Positions 1 to 5,524 of a DNA stretch of 5,524 bases are shown piece after piece. Source of the stretch: Clostridia bacterium (GTDB lineage Bacteria; Bacillota; Clostridia; UBA1381; UMGS1253); NCBI GenBank assembly GCA_017411585.1, contig JAFQPV010000201.1, forward strand, positions 1 through 5,524, written 5' to 3'. The position numbers and the translations under genes are program-made. Every line of letters starts with the position of its first letter. The first letter of the stretch is position 1. Below the pieces are notes generated by a model. That model was not told the origin of the DNA. It was given only the letters and a program-made list of their open reading frames with translations, and did not search any database.

Positions 1-2
1 AT

Positions 3-3000
3 GTGGATGTTGCAAAAGCCAACAACGGTACAGTCGGCGTTGCGGTAAAGACGGCATCTTCCAGAAAAGCACTCAAAACCGAGACCAAGCCGGCAAATGT
101 TACACCGACCACAACCGGTACGGTGTTTGTTTATGACGATGCAAGCAAGGGTACGCAGGGCGCAACCGTTAATGCGGACAGTAGCCAATGGACAAAGCAG
201 ACCACGGCGACGCTTGCGCAGTTTAAATACGGTATGCATAATGACAACCCGGTCTATATTGTCGATTCGACCTCAACCTCGAAGCACTACCCGACGCTTA
301 AGCTGAGTCCGCAATCGGGCGAACTTAAAAAAGTTTCGCTCAGCTTTTCGGTCATTACCTCCTCAAGCACGGCAAGTCTGATTATCGCTTCAGATACGGA
401 CAGATCCTCGACACTGTTTTCCGTTGGCAAGTCGACCGATTGGCAAAGTGTTTCGGCAGAGATTGATTTGGAAAATTCAACCTATACTGCAACGGTGGGC
501 GGCGAAAAGACAACCGGCAGCTTCCACAAGATTGAGGATTTAAAGACAGTTGAAATTTCGGTACAAAATGTGATTATTGCCGGTGATACGACCTACTGGG
601 ACAATTTCTTAATTGAAACGCCGGACAAGATTGTATCTAAGCCGGTACTCGATAAGGACGGCAATGTGCATATTGAAAACATTGTGGTCACAAAGGAAAA
701 TTGGGTGATGAAAAACCTAAAGCCGCATCCGCGCATCCACATCACAAGCTGGGATGCGATGAAGGCAAAGGTTGCTTCTTCGCCGAAGATGCAGGAATGG
801 CACGCAAATGTGCTGCGTGAGGCGGAAGCAATGCTGACTATGCCGCTCGTGGATTGGGCAAATATGCCGACAGGCACCAATTTGACCAATGCGCGTACAT
901 TGATGGCGCGTGCGTATGTTTTAGGCTATGCATTTAAGATGACCGATGACATCCGATTCAAGAATAAGCTTGTCGAAGAGCTTTTTGAAGCCGGCAGACA
1001 GGACGACTGGACGACACGCTCGTATCTCGGCAATGCGGAATTAAATCACGGCTTCGCCGTTGCGTACGACTGGCTCTATTATGATTTTACTGCCGAGGAA
1101 AAGGAAATCATCCTGCGTGACTGGTTCAAGGGCGGCATCGGCGAGTATGTGAAAAACTACTCGGGTAAGGTAACGAACATCAACTTTATGTATGTAACTT
1201 ACAACTGGAATCCGGTCTGCAACGGTGCGGCGATGATTGCGGCGGTTGCGCTGGCGGATGAGTATCCGGATGTGGCGGAATTTCTTTTGGATAAGGCAAC
1301 CTACAACATTAAAAAGGCGATTGATGAGTATAACCCGCAAGGCGGCTTTAACGAGGGTACGCAGTACTGGGGCTATGCGGCAAGATATTTAGGCTATGCA
1401 ATGTCTTCCTTGCGCTCTGCGACAAAGGATGGCTACACCCTTGATGAGGAATATCAGTTCTGGAACTATCCGGGCGTAAAGGAAACGATTGAGTTTCCGC
1501 TGTATATGAATACAAGCGCAGGCTCGTTTAACTATGGCGACTCGGATGCACAAAATAAGGCAAACAATGAATTGCTCCATCTGTGGGCAAATATGTACGA
1601 TTGGGATATGCCGGGCTGGTTCGGCTTGAAAAATGAGCGCGAACGCGGCTTGTACGGCGGTATGGATTCGGTGCTTGCGATGGCTTGGTATGATGTGGAA
1701 GGTTATACCTATGATCATAGCGAATTTCCGCTTGATAAGGCATACGGTCAGGATAATTTCAGTGCAGTTTCGATGCGTTCCTCCTGGGAAGACCCGAATG
1801 CACTTTTCATCGGGCTTGAAGGTGCAATGCCGGCGACAAATCATATGAACTACTCGGCAGGTACATTTATGATTGAGTCCGATGGCGTAATCTGGGCAAC
1901 CATGCGCGGTTACGGTTCGTCTGCCGATGCAGCAATCAACTACGCAGGCCGTGCGGAAGGACAGAACACCGTTGTGCTCAATCCGAATGAAGGTGCGGGA
2001 CAGACGCACCGTGTGCTCGCACCGCTTTATAAGTCGGATTTTGCGGAAAATGAAGGCTACGGTATCATTGATATGACACCGATGGATACGGACTACAAAA
2101 AGGCGCTCCGTGGTGTGATGATGACAGACAATCGCACAAGAGTGCTCCTGCAGGACGAAGTTACCACAAAGGAACCATCCGAGTGGTGGTGGTTTATGCA
2201 CACAGCTGCAAAGTCCACGCTTTCGGCGGACAGAAAATCTGTTTTGTTAGAGGATGAAAAGAACGGCGCAAGAATGTGGATGCACATTTATGGCGGTCCG
2301 GCGGAGGCAAAATTCATGCTGATGGATGCGCAGCCGCTGCCGACATCGCCAAATCCGACAACGCAGACAATCAGCTATGGCACAAAGATTGCAATTCATC
2401 TGGAAAATGTAACAGATATGAAAATCGGTGTGGAGTTCCTGCCGCTCAAGGCTGGGGAGGCACCATACAGCACAACAAGCCTTGTGCCGATGGATAACTG
2501 GACGGTTGATAAGGGCGCGCAAAAGCCTTTAGAGCGCAAAATGGGCAATGCGACGGTATTAAAGCTCGATAGTCCGGTTGCCTTTGCAAAGGGCAGACGC
2601 ACCTATGTGGATACGGCAAATTATGATGTCGTACCGTTCACTGAAAACGGCAGAACACTCGTGCCGGTGCGATTTATTGCAGAAAACTTCGGCGCAACCG
2701 TCGGTTGGGATGATGCTACGCAGGCTGTAACCGTCAACTTAGACGGCAACAACATTGCGCTGCAAATCGGCTCCAATCAGATGGTGGTCAACGGTGTTGC
2801 GCAGACGTTGGATGTGCCGGCGCAGACCTATAATTCCAGAACGCTTATTCCGCTCCGTGCACTTGTTGAGGCACTCGGCAAATCCGTATTCTGGGACGAC
2901 AGGGGCCTCATTATCATCAGCGATAAGGAAAAAGCTTGGGATGCCGTGCAGGTAAACAGTTTGCTTGAGATGCTTGGTAGCCGCGTATATGTCAACGGTG

Positions 3001-3962
3001 CGGAATTTACTGCCTTTACAACAGAGGACACACACTACTGTCTGCAGGATGCGACAAGTGTGGCGGCTGTTGGTTTGGATGGTGCAAGTGTAAATGCAGC
3101 GGACAACGGTGAAGCATTTGTTTTGACAATGAACGGCAAGCAATACACCTTTGAGAAGGGTACAAACGAATTTGCAGGCTCGGTACTGGCTTCAGCATCG
3201 ACGCAGGCACCGGTATCGGTCGTGCTGAAAAATAACGTCGGCACGGCAGACGGCAAGGAAAAGCGCATCTATGTTGCGGATGTAACGATGAACGGCGGCG
3301 AAACCTATGGTAAGACCGGTACGATTGATAAGGATTTATCCACGCGCTGGTCGGCAAATATTGATGATTCCTGGCTCTGCTTCGACTTCGGCGAGGTGCA
3401 GAATGTGCAGGCGATGAGCTTTGCCGGCATGAACGGCACATCCAGACAGAGCGTATTTGATGTGTATGCGTCTACAGACGGTGTAAACTTCACGCTTGTG
3501 AAGGAAGGTCTCAGAAACAGCGGCACAACCGATATGCCGGAGATTCTGGAGCTTGGCAGCGTGCAGGCAAGATACATTAAGCTTTGCGGTCACGGCTATA
3601 TCAGCGGTACAAGCAATGGTAAGTGGAACAGCTGGACAGAAGTGGCGTTTTATAAAACACCTGCTGATGCGCAGGCAGAATCGCTGCTCTGGGGCAGCTG
3701 GTTCAGTGCAGGCGGCATCGCAGGCAAAGTTGGCAGCACGCATAAACTAAGCGTTTCGGCAATCAACTCCGCAAATCTGGCGAGCGACTTCCCGGCGGGC
3801 ACGGAAATTTACTATTATGTTGTAGACCCGACCAAGGCGAGCGTAACGCAAGACGGTACGGTAACGCTACTTGCGCAGGGTGAAACAAGACTCGGCGTGC
3901 GTGTATCGATGTACGGCGGTGCAATTGAGCGTTATGCATTTATGAATATTTTGGTTGAGTAG
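3..3962 (+). CDS. Heparinase II/III-like polysaccharide lyase, multidomain, surface or secreted (5' partial)
   Basis: Probable uronic-acid polysaccharide lyase acting outside the cell; substrate unknown. The frame is open to the left edge with no signal peptide or RBS, so the N terminus is missing (codon 1 here is GTG, read as Val). Domains by visible residue: ~40-205 a beta-sandwich, possibly carbohydrate-binding, ending YWDNFLIETP; ~240-560 the alpha-toroid, with YNWNPVCNG (400-408) and EGTQYWGY (451-458); ~580-850 the beta-sandwich lyase half, with NHMNYSAGTF (613-622) and EWWWFMHT; ~865-975 a copper-amine-oxidase-N-type stalk domain (LVPVRFIAENFGATVGWDD, then a second LIPLRALVEALG unit); ~1089-1220 an F5/8 type C (CBM32-like) domain; ~1225-1319 an Ig-like tail. 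Asn401, Tyr455 and His614 fit the family's catalytic Asn/Tyr/His, but the usual zinc ligands appear replaced (Asn616, Met634, Gln654). Family membership is secure; substrate and activity are not. The stop is TAG, followed directly by a terminator. Confidence 0.9.
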   Translation: MDVAKANNGTVGVAVKTASSRKALKTETKPANVTPTTTGTVFVYDDASKGTQGATVNADSSQWTKQTTATLAQFKYGMHNDNPVYIVDSTSTSKHYPTLKLSPQSGELKKVSLSFSVITSSSTASLIIASDTDRSSTLFSVGKSTDWQSVSAEIDLENSTYTATVGGEKTTGSFHKIEDLKTVEISVQNVIIAGDTTYWDNFLIETPDKIVSKPVLDKDGNVHIENIVVTKENWVMKNLKPHPRIHITSWDAMKAKVASSPKMQEWHANVLREAEAMLTMPLVDWANMPTGTNLTNARTLMARAYVLGYAFKMTDDIRFKNKLVEELFEAGRQDDWTTRSYLGNAELNHGFAVAYDWLYYDFTAEEKEIILRDWFKGGIGEYVKNYSGKVTNINFMYVTYNWNPVCNGAAMIAAVALADEYPDVAEFLLDKATYNIKKAIDEYNPQGGFNEGTQYWGYAARYLGYAMSSLRSATKDGYTLDEEYQFWNYPGVKETIEFPLYMNTSAGSFNYGDSDAQNKANNELLHLWANMYDWDMPGWFGLKNERERGLYGGMDSVLAMAWYDVEGYTYDHSEFPLDKAYGQDNFSAVSMRSSWEDPNALFIGLEGAMPATNHMNYSAGTFMIESDGVIWATMRGYGSSADAAINYAGRAEGQNTVVLNPNEGAGQTHRVLAPLYKSDFAENEGYGIIDMTPMDTDYKKALRGVMMTDNRTRVLLQDEVTTKEPSEWWWFMHTAAKSTLSADRKSVLLEDEKNGARMWMHIYGGPAEAKFMLMDAQPLPTSPNPTTQTISYGTKIAIHLENVTDMKIGVEFLPLKAGEAPYSTTSLVPMDNWTVDKGAQKPLERKMGNATVLKLDSPVAFAKGRRTYVDTANYDVVPFTENGRTLVPVRFIAENFGATVGWDDATQAVTVNLDGNNIALQIGSNQMVVNGVAQTLDVPAQTYNSRTLIPLRALVEALGKSVFWDDRGLIIISDKEKAWDAVQVNSLLEMLGSRVYVNGAEFTAFTTEDTHYCLQDATSVAAVGLDGASVNAADNGEAFVLTMNGKQYTFEKGTNEFAGSVLASASTQAPVSVVLKNNVGTADGKEKRIYVADVTMNGGETYGKTGTIDKDLSTRWSANIDDSWLCFDFGEVQNVQAMSFAGMNGTSRQSVFDVYASTDGVNFTLVKEGLRNSGTTDMPEILELGSVQARYIKLCGHGYISGTSNGKWNSWTEVAFYKTPADAQAESLLWGSWFSAGGIAGKVGSTHKLSVSAINSANLASDFPAGTEIYYYVVDPTKASVTQDGTVTLLAQGETRLGVRVSMYGGAIERYAFMNILVE

Positions 3963-3964
3963 TG

Positions 3965-4000
3965 AAAAAAAGAAGGTGTGCGATGCACGCCTTCTTTTTT
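3965..4000 (+). terminator. Intrinsic terminator of the lyase gene
   Basis: A 12-bp stem, AAGAAGGTGTGC (3970-3981) with GCACGCCTTCTT (3985-3996), contains one G.U pair and has a GAT loop. It is preceded by an A-run and followed by a T-run ending at 4000. It begins 2 nt after the lyase stop codon. The A/T symmetry could let it work in both directions, but the only gene reaching it in this window is the lyase. Confidence 0.9.
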
Positions 4001-4033
4001 AATGCAGAATGCAGAATGAGAAATGAGAAATGG
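4001..4033. repeat. Short AATGCAG/AATGAG degenerate tandem repeat
   Basis: Five imperfect 6-7 nt units in a row (AATGCAG, AATGCAG, AATGAG, AAATGAG, AAATGG) directly after the terminator. Runs of this type occur between genes in many Firmicutes genomes, from general knowledge. No gene is visible in it, and its function is unknown. Confidence 0.5.
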
Positions 4034-4061
4034 CATTGTAAGGTATTCTTTGTATTTTGGG

Positions 4062-4090
4062 TTGTAATTGAACGGAAAATGTGGTATAAT
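4062..4090 (+). promoter_or_regulatory. Sigma-A-type promoter for the structured leader and SLOG gene
   Basis: TTGTAA (-35, 4062-4067), a 17-nt spacer, then a consensus TATAAT (-10, 4085-4090) with an extended TGG just upstream (4082-4084). The predicted transcription start is about G4097, which coincides with the start of the long helix described for the leader. The -10 sits in a small palindrome, GGTATAATACC (4083-4093), which could be an operator but may be chance. Confidence 0.85.
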
Positions 4091-4094
4091 ACCT

Positions 4095-4250
4095 TTGCTA
4101 CAACTTTTTTAACTATGCCATACATTGGCAAAACAATCTTTAAATAAACTGTAAGTCAGAGGGTACGCTATTGTTAAAAAGCGTACACTCTTGTTTCGCA
4201 TACCTCTGAACTACGGTTTATTGTTATGGTTAAAAAAGTGTGTAGCAACC
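4095..4250 (+). promoter_or_regulatory. Structured 5' leader, candidate riboswitch-like sensor domain
   Basis: Hand pairing gives a closed, nearly continuous fold. P1: 4095-4113 with 4229-4248, 19 bp with a single bulged base. P2: 4132-4137 with 4220-4225. P2b: AAACTGTA (4146-4153) with TACGGTTT (4212-4219), one G.U. P3: TCAGAGG (4156-4162) with CCTCTGA (4203-4209). P4: GTACGCT (4163-4169) with AGCGTAC (4180-4186), 10-nt loop, stacked on P3. A 16-nt strand, 4187-4202, stays unpaired opposite P4. A small hairpin, TGCCA (4116-4120) with TGGCA (4126-4130), sits beside P1. The 3' strand of P1 is also the 5' arm of the downstream terminator, so the two structures exclude each other. No known riboswitch signature (T-box AGGGTGG, cobalamin box, c-di-GMP GAAA motif) was seen. 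The pairing is visible in the sequence; the sensing function is inference. Confidence 0.65.
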
Positions 4251-4320
4251 TTTTGAAACAGAGTCCCTGCGCTTTTTGGTGCGTGGCTCTGCCTTCGGGT
4301 TGGCTGCGCACTTTTTTATT
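4232..4320 (+). terminator. Conditional intrinsic terminator (attenuator) upstream of the SLOG gene
   Basis: GTGTGTAGC (4238-4246) pairs with GCTGCGCAC (4303-4311), two G.U pairs, continuing past a bulged G4302 with AACC (4247-4250) to GGTT (4298-4301). Below it, A6 (4232-4237) faces T6 (4312-4317). The apical part carries a second hairpin: 4259-4263 with 4287-4291, 4265-4266 with 4285-4286, and 4268-4272 with 4279-4283. The T-run ends about 20 nt before the start codon, so read-through is needed for expression. If termination occurs, a transcript of about 221 nt is released (4097-4317), so a stand-alone small RNA is the main alternative reading. Confidence 0.65.
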
Positions 4321-4323
4321 ATG

Positions 4324-4333
4324 CAGAGGTATG
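4324..4333 (+). promoter_or_regulatory. Ribosome binding site with an upstream anti-Shine-Dalgarno match
   Basis: AGAGG (4325-4329) lies 7 nt before ATG 4337 and sets that codon as the start. The surrounding CAGAGGTATG is a perfect 10-nt reverse complement of CATACCTCTG at 4199-4208 in the leader. In the folded leader, most of that anti-SD strand pairs with TCAGAGG (4156-4162) instead, leaving the RBS free. Confidence 0.7.
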
Positions 4334-4336
4334 TTT

Positions 4337-4768
4337 ATGAAAACGGTTACTTTTTGCGGACACAGGACTTTGTCCATTGCGGAGACAGAGCGGCTTCGTG
4401 TTCGTTTGTATGCCGAAATTGAAAAGATGATTTTCCAAGGTGCTGCGGAGTTTTTGCTCGGTGGCTATGGCGATTTTGACCGGCTTTGTGCAAAAACGGT
4501 AAAAGCGCTTCAAGCAAAATACCCGCACATCAAATCCGTGTTGGTCATTCCATATTTGAACAGGGAATACAATACGGAGCTCTACGACTGTACAGAATAT
4601 CCGCCGATTGAAGCGGTTCCGCCGCGTTATGCCATTGTGAAAAGAAATGCATATATGGTGGAACGGGCAGAAATAGTTATTGCATATGTAAAGTACACCT
4701 TCGGTGGTGCTTGGACAACGCTGGAGTATGCAAAAAGAAGGAAGAAAACGATTATAGTGATGGATTGA
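4337..4768 (+). CDS. SLOG-superfamily protein (DUF1273/YpsA-like), 143 aa
   Basis: Small cytosolic Rossmann-like protein of the SLOG type, a superfamily that binds nucleotides or nucleotide-derived ligands; the exact role is unknown. Visible features: strand 1 with the family signature TFCGHR (5-10); a helix (16-34); the glycine loop LLGGYGDFD (40-48), matching the usual GNxGxFD with Tyr in the loop; YPHIKSVLVIPYL (62-74), the typical third strand; KRNAYMVERAEIVIAYV (102-118); GGAWTTLEYAKRRKK (123-137); and a final strand TIIVMD. There is no signal peptide or membrane segment. ATG 4337 is chosen because AGAGG lies 7 nt upstream and homology begins there; ATG 4331 is possible. The longer frame from 4226 runs through the attenuator and is not credible. 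It is monocistronic, read from its own promoter through the structured leader. No terminator with a T-run directly follows the TGA stop; the terminator at 4932-4968 may serve from both sides. Confidence 0.85.
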   Translation: MKTVTFCGHRTLSIAETERLRVRLYAEIEKMIFQGAAEFLLGGYGDFDRLCAKTVKALQAKYPHIKSVLVIPYLNREYNTELYDCTEYPPIEAVPPRYAIVKRNAYMVERAEIVIAYVKYTFGGAWTTLEYAKRRKKTIIVMD

Positions 4769-4793
4769 ATTTGTGCGGTGCTGCGCAAGCGAC
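4769..4793 (+). other. Weak hairpin just after the SLOG stop codon
   Basis: TTGTGCG and TGCGCAA (about 4770-4788) can form a 7-bp stem containing G.U pairs. No T-run follows, so it is not called a terminator; it may protect the 3' end or be chance. Confidence 0.25.
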
Positions 4794-4831
4794 ATATAGG
4801 TTATTCGCTATACACATATTATAACCAATAT
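4794..4831. repeat. Imperfect inverted repeat between convergent genes
   Basis: ATATAGGTTAT (4794-4804) and ATAACCAATAT (4821-4831) are complementary with one mismatch and a 16-nt AT-rich loop. No gene or terminator signature is seen. It directly abuts the first 29-nt hairpin repeat and may be part of the same inserted element. Confidence 0.35.
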
Positions 4832-4859
4832 CGTAGGGGACGATGCCCACATCGTCCCG
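4831..4859. repeat. 29-nt TCGTAGGG hairpin repeat, copy 1
   Basis: Begins TCGTAGGG and ends CCCG. It contains a perfect 9-bp stem, GGGACGATG (4837-4845) with CATCGTCCC (4850-4858), and a CCCA loop. It resembles the dispersed intergenic palindromes seen in Oscillospiraceae genomes (general knowledge, not checked). Confidence 0.6.
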
Positions 4860-4893
4860 TAAATCATATACAAACAAAAATTTTAAATCAACA

Positions 4894-4922
4894 TCGTAGG
4901 GATCGGCCTCCCGGACGGTCCG
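4894..4922. repeat. 29-nt TCGTAGGG hairpin repeat, copy 2
   Basis: Same length and same first eight bases as copy 1, starting 63 nt downstream in the same orientation. The stem is GGATCG (4900-4905) with CGGTCC (4916-4921), one G.U, then a G.A mismatch and CC/GG closing a TCCC loop. The stem sequence differs from copy 1 although the fold is kept, as expected for a structured repeat family. Confidence 0.55.
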
Positions 4923-4931
4923 TTTATGCGT

Positions 4932-4968
4932 AAAAAAAAGAAGGTATGCGATTGCATACCTTCTTTTT
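4932..4968 (-). terminator. Intrinsic terminator of the symporter gene, possibly bidirectional
   Basis: A perfect 12-bp stem, AAGAAGGTATGC (4938-4949) with GCATACCTTCTT (4954-4965), has a GATT loop. Read on the minus strand it follows the symporter TAA stop by about 8 nt and is followed by a T8 run (complement of A8 at 4932-4939). On the plus strand it ends in T5 (4964-4968), so it may also stop SLOG transcripts. Confidence 0.9.
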
Positions 4969-4975
4969 AAGTGCA

Positions 4976-5524
4976 TTAGTTTTCGCCTGATTCCTTAACA
5001 GCCTTTGCATGTTCTGCCTGGATTTCCGGGAAAACGGAAAGCATCGGCTCGATATCCTTGTGCTTTACTCTTCTGTCGATGTAGTTCTTTGTAATCTTCA
5101 TTACCAGCGGACTTAAAACGATAACGCCGATTAAGTTCGGGAGCATCATCAAGCCGTTGAAGGTATCGGAGATATCCCAAGCCAGCGAAGAGGTCATTAC
5201 TGCACCGAGGAAGATGGTTACAAGGTGAATTACCTTGTACAGCTTTAAGGTCTTTGTACCGAAGAGGTACTCCCAAGCCTTAGAACCGTAGTGGTCCCAA
5301 CCGAGGGCGGTTGTAAACGCAAACAGGAAGATTGCAAGTGCGATGAACTTACCGCCGATGTTCCAGAAGCCGAATACAGTATTAAAGGAATCGGCAACCG
5401 TTGTACCAACATCTTCAAAGGTTGTGTACAGGTTTGCAACGTCGCCTCTTGTTGTGAGAACAACGAGTGCGGTTAATATACATACAACCATTGTATCTGC
5501 AAATACTTCGAAGATACCCCACAT
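4976..5524 (-). CDS. Sodium:alanine/glycine symporter, AGCS family, C-terminal part (5' partial)
   Basis: Inner-membrane amino-acid carrier importing alanine or glycine with Na+ (or H+). The visible 182 residues are the C-terminal part of a family that is usually about 450-500 aa; the frame is open to the right edge. The Met at 5522-5524 lies inside the conserved MWGIFEVFADTMVVC segment and is unlikely to be the true start. Likely membrane segments: 5-25, 57-76, 97-115 and 122-143. Family motifs: LFAFTTALGWDHYG (67-80) and WDISDTFNGLMMLPNLIG (116-133), followed by a charged cytoplasmic tail ending SGEN. The N-terminal substrate- and sodium-binding segments lie outside the window, so the substrate cannot be told. 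It is convergent with the SLOG gene and has its own terminator at 4932-4968. Confidence 0.93.
   Translation of the reverse strand: MWGIFEVFADTMVVCILTALVVLTTRGDVANLYTTFEDVGTTVADSFNTVFGFWNIGGKFIALAIFLFAFTTALGWDHYGSKAWEYLFGTKTLKLYKVIHLVTIFLGAVMTSSLAWDISDTFNGLMMLPNLIGVIVLSPLVMKITKNYIDRRVKHKDIEPMLSVFPEIQAEHAKAVKESGEN

Noticed and set aside
1..11. ATG at position 1 or GTG at position 3 as a true lyase start
   Set aside because: The position-1 frame stops quickly, and the position-3 frame has no RBS or signal peptide in view; a secreted enzyme of this type must begin further left.
1389..2201. 270-codon minus-strand open frame inside the lyase gene
   Set aside because: Its Cys/His-rich, low-complexity translation and full overlap with a clearly conserved plus-strand domain mark it as an antisense shadow.
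3962..4147. 61-codon plus-strand frame after the lyase
   Set aside because: It runs through the terminator, repeat and promoter, has no RBS, and its product looks random.
4095..4320. 6S RNA, T-box or another familiar RNA
   Set aside because: No T-box AGGGTGG bulge, no tRNA-like element and no large symmetric 6S-type central bubble were found. A free-standing sRNA ending at 4317 cannot be excluded, but the match to the downstream RBS favours a cis role.
4226..4336. N-terminal extension of the SLOG frame to an ATG at 4226
   Set aside because: The 37 extra codons run through the attenuator hairpin, lack an RBS and show no family similarity; AGAGG 7 nt before ATG 4337 and the start of the TFCGHR signature fit the shorter protein.
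4805..4826. Possible promoter in the AT-rich stretch between the convergent genes
   Set aside because: A TATTAT-like hexamer is present, but no suitable -35 is spaced from it and no gene follows.

Overview
The window looks like accessory chromosome from a gut-type Firmicute, probably class Clostridia (Oscillospiraceae/Ruminococcaceae-like). This is inferred from the copper-amine-oxidase-type stalk domain inside a secreted polysaccharide lyase, an AGCS amino-acid symporter, a Clostridia-style SLOG protein, and short dispersed hairpin repeats beginning TCGTAGGG. No rRNA or other taxonomic marker is present, so the assignment is tentative.

Layout. Positions 3-3962 (+) hold the 3' part, 1319 codons, of a very large surface or secreted heparinase II/III-like polysaccharide lyase; its true start and signal peptide lie left of the window. 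An intrinsic terminator follows at 3965-4000, then a short AATGCAG-type repeat. Positions 4062-4336 are the most interesting part: a near-ideal promoter, then a 240-nt structured leader, then a small SLOG-family gene (4337-4768, +). The convergent gene on the right (4976-5524, -) is the C-terminal part of a sodium:alanine/glycine symporter. Between the two 3' ends lie two matching 29-nt hairpin repeats and the symporter terminator.

The leader. The predicted transcript starts near G4097. Its first ~17-19 nt pair almost perfectly with 4229-4248 and enclose a compact, nearly continuous stem. That same 4229-4248 strand is also the 5' arm of an intrinsic terminator (4232-4317) just before the gene. 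In addition, CATACCTCTG (4199-4208), inside the enclosed domain, is a perfect 10-nt complement of the SLOG gene's ribosome binding site (4324-4333), and in the folded domain most of it is occupied by TCAGAGG (4156-4162). Both switches point the same way: folded domain = terminator off and RBS free; unfolded domain = terminator on and RBS masked. This is the layout expected of an ON-type riboswitch or other cis-acting RNA sensor. I do not recognise it as a known class. It was found by hand pairing and needs covariation support.

The three genes do not form one operon: the lyase is closed by its own terminator, the SLOG gene has its own promoter and leader, and the symporter runs the opposite way. 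No direct functional link between them is visible.
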